Source: Dioszegia crocea (Eukaryota; Basidiomycota; Tremellomycetes; Tremellales; Bulleribasidiaceae). Taken from it: a stretch of DNA of 64,000 nucleotides. The stretch spans positions 1,160,134 through 1,224,133 of the forward strand of contig BCKK01000008.1 in the NCBI GenBank assembly GCA_001600615.1, in the 5' to 3' direction. Made by a program: the position numbers and the translations under genes. Under the pieces are notes generated by a model. That model saw only the letters and a list, made by a program, of their open reading frames with translations, was not told the DNA's origin and made no database searches. Positions 44,710 to 56,907 of the stretch are shown piece after piece; the stretch's first letter is position 1, and each line of letters begins with the position of its first letter.

Positions 44710-47286
44710 CTACAGTGCACTCCTCCCTGAGTTTTCATTTCCGAGCTGTACGCCTGCCTCACGCTCGATGTTCGTCATGATATGCAGAAACGCTGGACGT
44801 CAGACTGCAGATTCCGCTGAAACTCACCGAGAAGGAATCGAGTGTTGGACTGGTCTTCGCAGTTTGCGGGTGTCGACGCTGGCGAGTGAGCGGAGTCGAG
44901 CATGCTGACCGCGACGACTCGGAGCTTCGTGACCAGAGATGGCCCGTTGATAGCCAGCTGCAGGGTCAGCTACTGTAGGCTCAGAGCGAGGCAACAGGAT
45001 ACACACCGTTTGAACGTCGAAGCTGCGCACAGTCAGCTTATTTCGCCGTGGAAGGGCTATCGGGACTGACCTGTGGACAATCGCAAGTAAATCCTGGTAT
45101 ACCATTTCCAATGTGTATGAACGATGGCCTAGCGGTACAGCCAGCACGCTCAGTTCTGCAGCGAAGTCAGCTCCAGTTTGTCCAACGCAATCGAGATGCT
45201 CACCTTGCCGGTAAATCCCATCTTCCGGTCCCCCAGATCTGAGCACATTCTTCTTCAGTCGACTGTGAATAGCATCAGTACTGGAGCTCCGCTGTAAGGG
45301 GCGACTCACATCAAGCACAGGCGAGTCATGGCCAAAGTGACGTGAATGTTAGCTTTGAGCACTTGGCAACCATCCGTCGGACCGCGCGCAAGGGACTCGC
45401 AAGGGTCCTGCAGAAATTGCGCCAGATCGCTCAGTGTCTGATTTTGCTGTTCGAGCGTCGTCCTGGCTGATCAGCGTCTATTCAGATTTGAGACCCGCTT
45501 GAACTGACGCGTCTGTGAAGGGACCATTGTCAAGAGTAAAAGGTGCCGTTATACAAGTCGCTGCTTGGTCTAGCTTTGAACAGAAGCCGCGGATCTGGCG
45601 GACAGCTTCAAGTAGGGACGCTGCCTCAGTGATGGGTTGTCGCAGGAGCAAGCGGTCGGCAAGGTATATGTCGCCGGCGACCCTGTACAGCTCAGCTTCG
45701 CCAAGAGGATCAAGTGGTCACTCACGTTACAATTCTGGATAGCATGTTAAAGCCAGCGATGATCGGCACTTCTCCAATGTGCGACAGATACCCTTCGCGA
45801 GTGATACACGAGTCGTCTCTGACATGAGCTAATGCCCTGAGGGTCACTCACAACTCCCGCGATGATAAAGTATGGCCCACACCCAAGCACTCGTCAGACC
45901 GCAGCAGAATCGCGCGATCGTTGGCAATTCCCTCGATTTTGTCGGCGTTGTAGGTGAGGTACCACAGACGGCGCCTTCGTTCGTTTTCAATAGGATCTGC
46001 TTCATCAGTGCTCAGCACCGACAGGAATGCGAGCAACGGCTGCTCACCGAGATCAATATATGACTGCAATTAGCTCGGGCCAAACAAGCCACTCACTAAT
46101 TCTCGATGGTATTCCAGCAGCAGACAGGTATTGACCAGTTCTCCAAAGGTCGCAGCCTCCTTTCCAACATCTCCAAATTTCTGCCTAAGTCAGCTTCCAC
46201 CTCGCACCTCGCCTGCCGGAACATTACTCACATTGTAAACGACGAAGCTCAAATACCTGAGAATCAGCTCTAACGTTACTGGATCATACTGACTTTGTGC
46301 AAAGATAATCAACGTCCGGCTCTCCTCGTCTCTGCCAAGCTATCCGACTGGAGCCCTCATTACATGCGAGAGCGAGCGCGTACATGTCCACGCCTGGAAA
46401 GTACGATCGGGGTGCATGCACCAGGGTTGCTGCAATCACGGCAAGTACTAAGGCTCGCCCTGTCAGCGCCACCTGGGCGCGCTGAAGATTTACTGACCTA
46501 GGAAAGCGGGAGATCGCTCGTCGTCTAGTTGTTCGAATTGCAGGAGAAAGGTCGGGCGATGAATGAGCGGAATGATGGCGTATACCTGAGGATCAGCTCT
46601 TCGAACAACTTAAGAACTGACCTGACTAAAGAAGGCAGATATGATGCCGGACGCGGTATCTCGCGGCAGAAACTCCTCGAGTCGTACGTCCAGCGGACCG
46701 CCAGTAAGCAGCTGGCGAGGCAGACTGGGCTCTGGGGGTGGATAGTTCGCCACTGGAGTCGGCTTGAAGGGATCGAAAGGAGATCCGTGGGGTGCTTCGA
46801 AGGCGCCAGTTAGATCCAGAGCTGATGGAGACCCTGTCCGTCCTTCCGAGCCCAGCTGTAAATTAGACGAAGAAGCCATATTGTTCATCGCCCAATTTGT
46901 ATCAACCTCCTTCATTTGGTCAGCGCATCCTTACTCCCTGACTGAGAAACTCACCTCAACATTGTCTAACACATTACGGGTGTTTGGCTCCACCGAGCAA
47001 CCTATCAGATCCTGCGCCTCCCGCAGTCTCTCCAAGGCGGCACTCTTCCGCCCTCGCTTCTGTTGAGGCGACAGATAGGAGCATCGCTGGTTCCACTTTA
47101 CACAATTCTGAGCGCGTCAGCATGAGAGGTACTATGTAGGCGTTCGGTACGTACGGTACAAGGTGTGAGGGCAAAAGAATCCACGATCTCAGGTGAACCA
47201 TCCCTCCGACACTTTGCCTTTCGGACTCGACAGGCATCGCAGCTCTGGCGTGCGAGAGTGGTCGCTCCTTGCGCGCGCGCGGACAT
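44710..47286 (-). CDS. Zn2Cys6 (GAL4-type) transcription factor
   Basis: Many exons on the minus strand. The N-terminal binuclear cluster is CDACRVRKAKC, a 16-residue loop, then CTNCVKWNQRC, split by an intron before NCVKW. It is followed by a basic linker QKRGRKSAALERLREAQDLI. The middle homology region of the fungal_trans type follows: VYAIIPLIHRPTFLLQFEQL, VLVIAATLVHAPRSYFPGVD, GELVNTCLLLEYHRELSYID, and RRRRLWYLTYNADKIEG with the typical RRRxWW-like block. The last exon ends at 44710 (IMTNIEREAGVQLG). Such proteins activate catabolic genes by binding CGG/CCG triplets. The transporter/transaldolase pair next to it is the obvious candidate target. Exon joins near 45000-45300 are less certain. 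Confidence 0.85.
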
Positions 47287-47599
47287 GCTGATTTATTGAG
47301 GTATTCCGACGAGGGGAGGGCTCTTTCACTGAGGTGTGGATGTGGAATCTGGATACAGTAAGGGGCTCTCAACGGTCCAAACCACGTTTTTGCTCCCGGA
47401 CCCCTATCATGGGCGTGTCTGGCATCTACCCCTCTAATGATAGGGTCAACAAAGTCGCTCTAGCTACGACACGGCTTTAGACTATGAATCTGCCTCGCTA
47501 TGGATATGCGTCACACGTATCTCGCCCAACGTCCCTGCAAGCTGCAGCCCCTGGCACCCTGGTAAGGCGACTTGTGTGGATGTGAGCAAGCTGTGCTGT
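47287..47599. promoter_or_regulatory. Upstream region of the Zn2Cys6 regulator gene
   Basis: Noncoding so far as I can see; it contains the presumed promoter and, near 47401-47450, a short inverted repeat CCCCTATCAT / ATGATAGGG. Confidence 0.4.
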
Positions 47600-49330
47600 T
47601 GTCAGCGGTGTACGTTGTGGGTGACAAGCAGCAGGATAGAAGAGGTCAATCGGAATGATGTGACGGGGAAGACAGACTTACCCTTGGGCTGTCTTGACAC
47701 CCCGACAAAGCTTACAGCCCCGATGTCCAGCCTGTCTTCTTCCCTCCGCATCGCGAGTCCACACCTGGTATACCGCGAATCCCTTGATGGGAGGTGCGAG
47801 TTGGTAGACTGAGCGACAGAGAGGTGGACGAGGAGTCTTGATGGGCAAGAGGTGAAGAGGATTCTTGGCAAGCACTGAGGATCAGCTGTCTCACACTTGC
47901 CATTGTTATTCAAACCACTGACTAAACATCCAGCGATGAAGATGCTCGTACACTCTCCCTTCTCCAATATACCTTCATGCTGGTGTTCTTCCATTGCACC
48001 TAGCCCATACATGCGTGGAGCATCCAGCATATTAGATGGGATACATTGTCGGTGGTCGGGGCTTGATTGGAAGTGGCCTGGACATCAGCTGAATTTTTAA
48101 GGCAAAATCAGATTACATACCATATCCCCACACCACAACTCCACCACAGCATCTTCCTTCATCATCCTATACCCATCGAGATTTCCCCCATCATCCCCAT
48201 TCACTGTCGAGGGCAGCCGAGGTCGTTGTCCCTATCAGATGTTGGCGCAAAGGAGCCAGGTGGTATGTTAAATGTCAAGCGATGGGCAATATGCGACAGC
48301 TGTCGAGGGTTTGTCCCGATTTCTGAGGGATCAACTTGGATATCTAAGCCACAGCAGAGGCAATGTAGTGGTGTAGAGGCATAAGCGAGAAAGAGCCGAA
48401 CATACCAGATCATACTTGGGATTACCCTCCCAGTGCGTCCAGCCTAACTGGATTGGCCGTCCTGTAATTCCACCGTCTCCCACGCCAATACCGGCCATTG
48501 TGGGTCCGAGCGTGAGAAAGACAGGAAGATATGTGTCCATCAGGAATAAGTGAGGCATGATACGGCAGAAGGTGAAATGTAGGGGTCGTGTGACTGTAAT
48601 CGTCAACAGGTATCGAGAATTCCGTACAAGTCGGCCGACAGGAGGGACAACAGCCATCAACTTACCAGAGATGTCTCGTCCAGCAGTAGCCACCATCTAT
48701 GTCCGGCAGTCTCGCCTCTCCATTCGCCTCACATAGACTGGACCCAAAGGAAATAATCCTCTAACTTGCGCAGCCACCCACGCCAGCGTCAGAGCATCGT
48801 ATCCTGAAGGAGAGTGGGGATCTGTCAGGCAGCTCCGACTCGACGAAGACAATATAGGGCGTGAAGAGGCGAAAGAACTCCATGGTGCATGGTGTGGATT
48901 GAGCGCAAGGGGATACGGTGGTAGGGCGATAAGGTGGGACGATGTCGAGGAGGCGGGCTGCTTGTGCAGAGTAAGGTGCGAGATGGTGGATCGGTAAAGA
49001 TTGTCCAGATATGTGCCGAAGCCTGAAGCAGTCAGATCCAGCCAGTCACAGCCTTGGAAGAGATTCACCTTGATGGCTAGTACGACTCTAGGTCCCTCCT
49101 ACTGACCGCCTCCACTGGCTCGGTATACGGTGTAGATATAGCCGTTGATGCGCCTGGGCACATTAGTAGAGCATTGTAGAAACAGGGCATGCTATGCTTG
49201 TGTCAGCTAGGCACAAGCACGACAAGGGATTGATGTCGGGCAAGCTTGGCATGGTAGAAACACTTACCCTTGAGACATGTTAGGGTTCCGTAACAGCTTC
49301 TGTGCCCCCAATTGCCAGCCTATCCTGCTC
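47600..49330 (-). repeat. Unclassified coding-like unit, copy 1 of a diverged tandem pair
   Basis: Coding-like stretches on the minus strand include GTYLDNLYRSTISHLTLHKQ, the segment PVFLTLGPTMAGIGVGDGGI with GRPIQLGWTHWEGNPKYD, and IPSNMLDAPRMYGLGAMEEH. They are separated by intron-like sequence, but I could not join them into one convincing gene. The segment is related to 49560-50900: matching anchors at 49012/50575, 49131/50701 and about 48480/49990 keep a near-constant offset of about 1.5 kb. It may be a gene of an unknown family or a decayed one. Confidence 0.5.
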
Positions 49331-49559
49331 CCTCTTTGAGTGACTATTGGATCCATGATTCCTCGATGATGAAGATGTGAGCCGGTGCTTTGGATGCAAA
49401 AGAGATGATAGAGTGTGTCATTAGCTCACTGAGGGATTAGCAGTCTGACATTAACATCCGACTTCCAGATCACTCACCGACTCATTCCGCGATGATGCTC
49501 AAAGCCCGTCTTGTTTCAATTTTCCATTTTGATATAGCACAGCACATTGGGTACTTTGG

Positions 49560-50900
49560 GAGCAACAAGAAATCGAATTGAATTGGCCTGCTGATCAGTT
49601 GAGACATCAGGGCAGGATCAGGATACGCACAGTGTCTCCACCCCACATCTCCTTGTCATTTAATCCAGTATCGCCATCATCGCCTCACGCGCACCGAAGT
49701 CAGACCGCCTTCATCTTCTTCAAACGTGGTTGGGCCCTGATGCAGTGTTCCAAAGGAGATAATGGCATGCTGGTGTGAAGGAATTTCAGTCATCAAGAAA
49801 TGTCGGATGTATGCGGCATCCATCGAAGGGCTCCATTTGATATCTGAGATGGTCAGCTCGGGTATTTAAGCGACAGCAGCTTCAAACAGCGGTGTAGACG
49901 AAGAAGGTAATGACGTACCACATTTATAATTCAGTCTCTTCCCAGCACTTCCGCCCTGACTGGTACCGCCCTCCTGCACGTATCCTACAACGCCAACACC
50001 GCAGTCTCTTTGCCGGCAGAGGATATTGTCCCGATTTTCACGAAGAGAGGAAGTCTCGTATCCAGCAACAACACAGGTACTTGATCAGGGTTCGGATAGA
50101 TTGTGACTGGAGGAGAGTATCATATCTGCCTTTGTCAGCGGACCGGCCAAAATTCCGGCTGTACACGTCGGCGGGCATCAAGGAAAAGGAGCCATCGACT
50201 CACTGAGGATGATTTTCTCCAGCAATGATCACCCTCAATGTACGCCACCTCTCTCAGTGTCCGCCATCCTAACAATACCATTCGCCTCACTGCAGGCAGG
50301 AATGATACCGACATCCCGTCGACATGCACAGTCACCCTTGCAAGCAGCAAAGCGTCGCATCCGATAAGAGCAAGGGGGATCTGACTGAGTGAATCCGAAG
50401 CGAAGAAGACACTAAGGGTCGTGGAGAAGCGAAAGGCATGTGTGAAGCTGAATGGAGTGGAGGGGAAGGGAGTGAGGGTCTGCTGAGGTGGGATGAATGA
50501 GGTGCGCAGGAGGGTGGCTCGTGCGGGGTACGGGCGGGAGTTGGTGTGTAGGCAGGTACTGCTTTGTCCAGATGTGTGCCGAGGCCTGAGAGTGGTCAGA
50601 TACAGCTAGCCATAGCCCCGGAAAGGAAGACTCACCACGATGATTTGTGTGATTCTAGGTAAAACCCTATCATGCCGCCTCTGCTGGCCCAAGATATGGG
50701 GTAGATACAGCCGCTATCGCGCCTGGACAACACCACGCCTTGATCGGTCCAGGCAAACAGGCCGGGTTGTTGGTGTCTGGTCACAAGGACAGCTAGCTTA
50801 GAGCAAGGCTAGACTTATCAGTATACGGTACGGTGGGTTTCATCCCTCAAGAGGCGGCAATAATATTCAACTTACCCGTAGATCCTCTCAAGAGGCTCCA
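49560..50900 (-). repeat. Unclassified coding-like unit, copy 2 of a diverged tandem pair
   Basis: Related to the unit at 47600-49330 at DNA level. Minus-strand coding-like stretches include a CGVGVVGYVQEGG segment joined in phase across a GTACGT...CTCAG intron to DIKWSPSMDAAYIRHFLMTE and HAIISFGTLHQGPTTFEEDE. The parallel position of the Gly-rich GVGV stretch in both copies supports a shared origin. No family was recognised and stops interrupt several frames, so this copy may be a pseudogene. Confidence 0.45.
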
Positions 50901-51600
50901 TTCAAAGTCTCTTCCTCGCCGTCCATCAACGACCCACGCACAGGTGACATATGGGCTGCTTCAGCATAGCATCCTCGTCTCCAGGCTCGAGCGCGATTCA
51001 GCGGCTAGGGATGACAGGCCGGAGGAGGAGTGGCGTGATGGAAGGGCGAAGAGCGTCGGATGATGGGCTCAATCGGCAGTTCAATTTGCGGCGGTGCAAA
51101 AACTGCAGCTTCGGCAATCGCCATCGTAAACAGTCGTGGCTTAAGTTGGCTGGACTCGAGAGTACACCCTGAATTGGCCATGAATAGACCCGGGAAGCAG
51201 GGTGGTTCCGATTGTAGCCTATCTCTTGATAGGCTCATCTTGAACAGGACCAGCTCATATCGCTTGATGGCAGGACAGCGAGGGAATCTTCCGATGTGGA
51301 TATGAAGTGATGTAGCTGGACGCTGAGGCGATACGGTGTAGGGGTAGACGAAGTGTAACTAGAAGCGCAAAACGATGGCAGAGAGGACATGAGGGACCGG
51401 GCCGCGGCTTTCTGCCGGTATCATGTTGGATCCCACCATGTGGCGGTAGCCTCCCTTAGCCTCCTCAGACCGAAGCTACTGCTTGACAACTCGGCCTATC
51501 CATACATGCCTACATGCCAGAGTCAGGGGCCTGCGTACGACTCGTCGGCATCTGAAGACAAATATTAGACACCGTAATTCTACAAAGCTGCTCTACCGCT
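50901..51600. other. Intergenic, no supported gene
   Basis: Short open frames occur on both strands without protein-like features. Confidence 0.35.
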
Positions 51601-54600
51601 TAGGAGGCCCAGCAAGGCCAAGCTGCCTCCAGCCCAGTTCCGTACCAAGCCTCTCCACAGCCATCTGAACCACCCACAGAAGCACCAAGAGCAGATAAGC
51701 CAACACTCCTCAAGACATACCAACCAAGACCAAGATCCCAGGCGCTATTTCCAAATTTTGCCATAACTCCGCCCGCAGGATAGCTTCCAGGTAGAATTGC
51801 GGAATAGCCCTCAATACCCAAGAATTCCGCCCCAACTACAGATCCACCAACGCTAGACCCGCTCAGATGATCCCGCTGGGACTATGACGCCCTCAAGCAC
51901 CTGCCCGGATAATGCCAAAGAGCCAATAGGAGGCAGAAGAAATCTGGCGAGATGACACATTTTGTTGGTCGGTAGGAGGTAGATGCAGACGAGGGGGAGG
52001 ACGTGATACTGTCTAGGAAGAGGTGTAGCAAGTCGAGGTGGAGGGATTGCTGTCGACAACAATGTAATGCTGTCGAGGAGGGGGTCAAGGAGGAGGTAAT
52101 GCAGTCGATGAGGAAGTATAGGATGACGAGGAGGCGGTACGAGACAGTCTGTGATATCAGTAAAATATACAGCCAGCATGGAACCCGGCGGAAAACAAGA
52201 CCGCCCGCCAACGCACAAGACGAGTCCCTACGGTCTTGCCCTTACTACCTCCACAGAACGCCAAGAGTACAACAGAGGGACGTACCGATAGAGTTTTTTT
52301 TGGATATCACGGCGCCAGACCGCAGGTCCGACAGCAGACAGACATGTTGCGAAACCCTTCTATGCCCGAGGCGCCTTTTAAATAGCCCCTCTTCCATACC
52401 ATGTACACCCAGAACATCCAGAAACCATCTCGGAACCACCACATGCCTAAACCAGATACGCCGGCTCAACATGGCGTGACAAAGTCCGAATCGAAGGAGA
52501 AATAATGGTGCGAGATTGAACACTTCGAACAGTTCAGAGGGGTACACGACAGATCGAGCCTCGTGTTGGATCTGAGCAATCAGTACAGTGTATACCAGCA
52601 TCACATAACAGAATCACAGCCCTTGAAGATCCCTGACTGACCCCGCGCCCGTCTCCGAGACCGGCCCCAGTTCAAGCACCCCCTGCACCGGCACCAAGAA
52701 CGCATGATACAAGCTTTTCCCTCTTTCCCTCAACCTCAGACGTGCCCAAGACGTAACAAGAGCACCGAAGAAAGGCTTCCCGAGATCCTGCAGTAGCTCA
52801 AAGGCGCCGCCGTTCAACAAGCCATCCAAAATCGTAAGCACACTCGCCCTTTAAGCCCCNCCCTGGCCCGCCTCAAGCCATTCTTCCATGTCATGCACGT
52901 CCAATCCTTCCAGCCACCTAGGCGCCGCCGCAGGGTACCCTCTTAGGTGGCACCACACTCGCTCGATCGATCCCAAACGAATATCGAGGCCGAGAGAGCA
53001 AAAGGCGAAAGGAGTGTGGCGTCGAGAATATCGTAGGTGAGCAACGGTATGCGGACAGAACAGGTCGATCAAGTGTCCAATCTAAGGTATTAGCACAGTA
53101 CCATGCCAGCCGGGAATCCGAGAACCCATGTTGACCGCCGTTAGGCTGCAATTCGCCCCATAGCGCGTGATCCGTCTCTAACGAACCATCCTCCAGCACC
53201 GTTCCTCTACCCGCAGGCTCACTTAGTTCCGAATCAGAAATGACCAGAGCACCATACTGAGACTTACCACTCGATATCCTGCAGCAGAAACAGAAGCGCA
53301 AGCCGTGGAGCAGATATCAGCACTCTTGGTGTGGTACACGGCCTGGTCTCGAGCGGATCCGAGTCTTAGACCTAAACAACATCAGCTACGATACTTACGC
53401 AACGTAGCCCCAGTGATTTGCCTAAAGACCAGGGATAGAAATCGGGCGCCAAGCTGGCAGGGGTATCGCACAGGCTGAAAACCTTCAAGACGTACCTCCG
53501 TGGCGCCACAAAGTTTGAGCCTCGGCCGCAAAGGCAGAGTTCTTGAGCCTATAGCCACCCCGCACACCTTAACAATAAAGCCATCCACCGAGAAGCGGCA
53601 GAAGTAGCAGGAGCGACAGCGCAGTCGAGCATTCGCCATTGGAAGATTTCGTCGGGTAAGGACGGTCAAGTCCAGGGATGAGTCGGCTGGGGCAGGATCT
53701 GAGCGCTCGTATTCGACTGAATATGGCTGGTAACGCCCGACGATGATATGGAAGGAGGTGAGAATGACGTGGGAACGGTATGAGTTGAAGGACGAAAATG
53801 GCGACTTGCTGATTGAGTCAGCCATCACGTTTAGCTGTTTCTGAAGTGATAGGACTCACAGAATCCGCCGAGACATCATCTACCTCAAACACTGTGGAAA
53901 AGTTGTCTGCCCACTCCATGCGCACGATCCCATTCCCGCCAACTTTTGGGACAGCGTAAGATGCGAAATAAGACGCTGGCACAGCGGTCAGGTGTGGAGC
54001 GTACAGTGTAGGGATCGAGAAGAGGGAAACCGGACTTCAAAATAAGCTTGGATCGTGACTGGTCAGATACGCACACTCACTGATGGAATACGACGAAATA
54101 GATTGGTAGTATGGCCTTGGGAGGGACTGTCTACCCCACTGGGGCAGACGAGCGCAAGCCAGCCAGCCAGCTTCCTTAGTTGGTCAGCTTGTACGTTCAA
54201 TGTTTCCTCCAGGATGTAGCCAGTACTGAGTGATGTCCATTTCAGCAAAGCTATCAAGAAGACATTCAGCACAAAGCACCGAGTCCGACTTACCAAAACG
54301 TATGATTTGCCGAATATGTGCTGAGGAAGCCGTTGCGCTCCCCAGTCAACATCGCTCAGGCTTCACTGGCGCTGCGCATCCACCTTCGAGCATGACTGTG
54401 ACAGTCAGTGAGAGTCAGAATTCGCGTGAAGGGCTGGTGAAGCTCGGACATACTAGGATTGAGTCGGAGGACTTGGCTCCGCCACGGCGAGTCCAACCGG
54501 TTCGCGCTTTATGCAGCATCAAAGCCAGTAATGCGATCGGACGCTGGTCATCTTTGAGTGCCTGTTCGTAGGTGTAGATGTTGGCGGGTAGCTCTAGTGT

Positions 54601-54690
54601 GCAAATAGATAAGAAGGATAGATGACAGTAACAAGGAGGCATGCTCTGTGTAACTTCGGCGCTGGTGAAATGCCGTAATTTCGCCACCCA
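51600..54690 (-). pseudogene. Accessory stretch with broken coding-like segments
   Basis: Several minus-strand segments look protein-coding but I could not splice them into one gene. They include GIEGYSAILPGSYPAGGVMA (near 51800), RRIWFRHVVVPRWFLDVLGV (near 52450), a related-looking RVWCHLRG/APRWLEGLDVHDMEEWLE (near 52900), RQIIRFALLKWTSLSTGYIL (near 54250) and SICTLELPANIYTYEQALKD (near 54600). The PRW-x-LDVxxMEE theme appears twice, suggesting internal duplication. A short degenerate tandem repeat lies at about 51995-52125, and base 52860 is an N. I read this as one or more decayed or multi-intron genes of unknown family. Confidence 0.35.
51995..52125. repeat. Degenerate minisatellite
   Basis: Imperfect units of roughly 30 bp built on a GTCGA(G/C)...GGAGG theme recur about four times. 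Confidence 0.4.
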
Positions 54691-54794
54691 TCAATTCTAT
54701 GGGTCTCTCTGCTTCAACCATCGCTAAGAGACGTGCATAGACCCTGCCCTAGTATACTGCATAGAATCACATAAAGATCAAGTTACAGAAGCAT

Positions 54795-56140
54795 CTACCT
54801 TGCAGCTTCCTGCTCCATTGTCGCGTTCATGATCATTTTGGTGAGAACAACATCCTCTTTTCCGTCCGCAACAGTGGTTGGAAAGCTCCGGCTCTCCGTG
54901 ATAGCTGCGTACAATTCGATGAGGGCGAGGTTGTAAAAATCGATGTAGGTCGACCGGATGGTCTGTTCGGAGAACTCTTGTTGAGGCGTGGAGTGTTGGA
55001 TGGTCAACTTGATGGGGAGGGCGCGGATATACGGGCTACAGAGTTAGTTTTACTCCGACGAGCTCCTTACCTGTCGTAGGTGATCTTGATTCTTTTGGTA
55101 CCGGTGTACACCTCTATATGGGCATCAAACAGGCCCACATCGTCCACGCCCATCTGAGGCGTCAGCTGGGGTCTCTACGGCATCCGCTCACTGACCTCGT
55201 ACAGCGCATTGAAGGTCCCATAGTCAAGTACCACCTGCCACCAATTCGGACGATCTCTTTCGCCATGTCTTGACGCCGACAGCACACGTCTGGGCATCCC
55301 GATTGCCTCCCGCATAGCAGAGAGAGCGTGCGAGCTGAAAGCGGTCAAGATTTGCCAGGAACCAGCATTCGACTCGTTTCCTAGCGCGGTCGGACCAAAA
55401 TTCTCGATGAGATTGGAAGAGATCCGAGACTTCAGGTCCTGGGCAGCTTCGACTGGATAGTCGCTGTACATCTTTTGATACATGCCGGTTTGAGGGGTAA
55501 AGTGTCGATTCTGCATACAGTCAGCTCTAGACTCCAGTCTCGAGAGAAGGTGACTCACATCACCAATAATGTCTCGTACTCGGACGTATTTGATATCCTG
55601 TCCAGCAATTTCCTCCTTGAAGCGCTTGAAGGCCAGAGCGTAACGACGCATGAAGCCAATGAAGATGACGACGTCACTGCGTACACGGGCAGCCTCAACT
55701 GCATCGGCCTCCGCCTCGGTCTGAACCATGGGCTTCTCCAGCATGACGTGCTTCCCAGCGTCAGCACAGGCGATAGCCTGCTCCGCGTGGTACTGGTCGG
55801 CCGAGCAGATGAAGACGAGATCGACGGGGATGTGAGACTCAAAGAGATCCGCACTTCACGCTTCAGCAGAATTCACTGCGAGGCGAGTACTATAGCGCTC
55901 ATGACGACTCACAGAGAGGTAAAGGTCGGACCAATGCCGAACCTGGCACTACAATGCTCGAGTGTCTGCGCCGAAATGTCCACCAATGCACTGATCTTGA
56001 ACATATGAGATGCAACGATTAGGTTGGGTATCTACTTATCAGTCTTGGTTCAGGGAACAGCGCAGAGGAGATCTCACATGGGTGACTTGCGCAATCTCAC
56101 CGCACCCAACGACAGCGACGTTCAAAACCTTCTGCGCCAT
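54795..56140 (-). CDS. Gfo/Idh/MocA family NAD(P)-dependent oxidoreductase
   Basis: Minus-strand gene of several exons. The N-terminal Rossmann motif is VLNVAVVGCGEIAQVTH, followed by the second-strand acidic region ISALVDISAQTLEHC. The family's central motif appears as HVMLEKPMVQTEAEADAVEA (EKP with the conserved Lys). The C-terminal alpha/beta domain reads VVIFIGFMRRYALAFKRFKE, GSWQILTAFSSHALSAMREA, MGVDDVGLFDAHIEVYTGTK and a helical end ATMEQEAAR. The family oxidises or reduces sugars and polyols such as inositol, glucose-fructose and xylose; the exact substrate is not readable. The expected His after the EKP region appears in SSHALSAMREA. It is close to the sugar transporter/transaldolase/regulator group, which fits sugar catabolism. 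Confidence 0.85.
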
Positions 56141-56907
56141 CGTGATTGTATGTGAGATCGAGAGCTTGTGAGGGTGGATAGATGGCTGATAGTGGTCCAG
56201 GATTTAAGAGAGATGGATAAAGCCGAACAGGTGTCCTGAATGTCGCATTGTCGCTTCTGGGCCTTTCTCCGCGGAGAATAGGCGGACATGCGCGGAGAGC
56301 GGCGCGGCGATTTGGCGGAGGCTTTAGCTCTTCCCTGGAGCCGGTGATCGTGGACTGACATCATGCAAGAAGATTGTCAGATCAAGGCTATCACACCTTG
56401 AGCGCTCCGGCCACGAGCAGGATCAAAGTGGTGTATGGAACTCGAGGGAAACAAGCGGGCCGGCCACAAGAGGCCTCACGCGGATGACTTGTGCTTTCGC
56501 TTGTGGCAAAATTGGTTAATGGGGCCCCGGCCCGTCCTCGCAGAAAGTACACGCCTGGGTCAATGGATTCCTTTGGACTGATACTGTGTGAGGCAGACGA
56601 ACGAAGACAGGCACTGGTATACCCCTACCGCCGATCGAATCTCTTACATCTTGTCTTGACATGTGATACGTGTTATGTACTCGCGGTATAGCTTTCAGTT
56701 CTCGCTTTGTGGCTGCTTACGGCATAGCCCTGGGGATGGTTGGAAGGCAAGGGTCGGGCAAGGGTCAAGGCCACATGCGCAATGTCATATCTATCACTAT
56801 ATCAGGCTTAGAGATTTTTGCTGACAGGTCGCTTTACTCGTACAGTGGAGGGCGAGATACGTTGTACTTCAAAGCGCACTTAGCGATTGAGATGTCACGT
56901 CAGAGCT
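56141..56907. other. Intergenic, oxidoreductase promoter side
   Basis: No gene was recognised. Confidence 0.4.
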
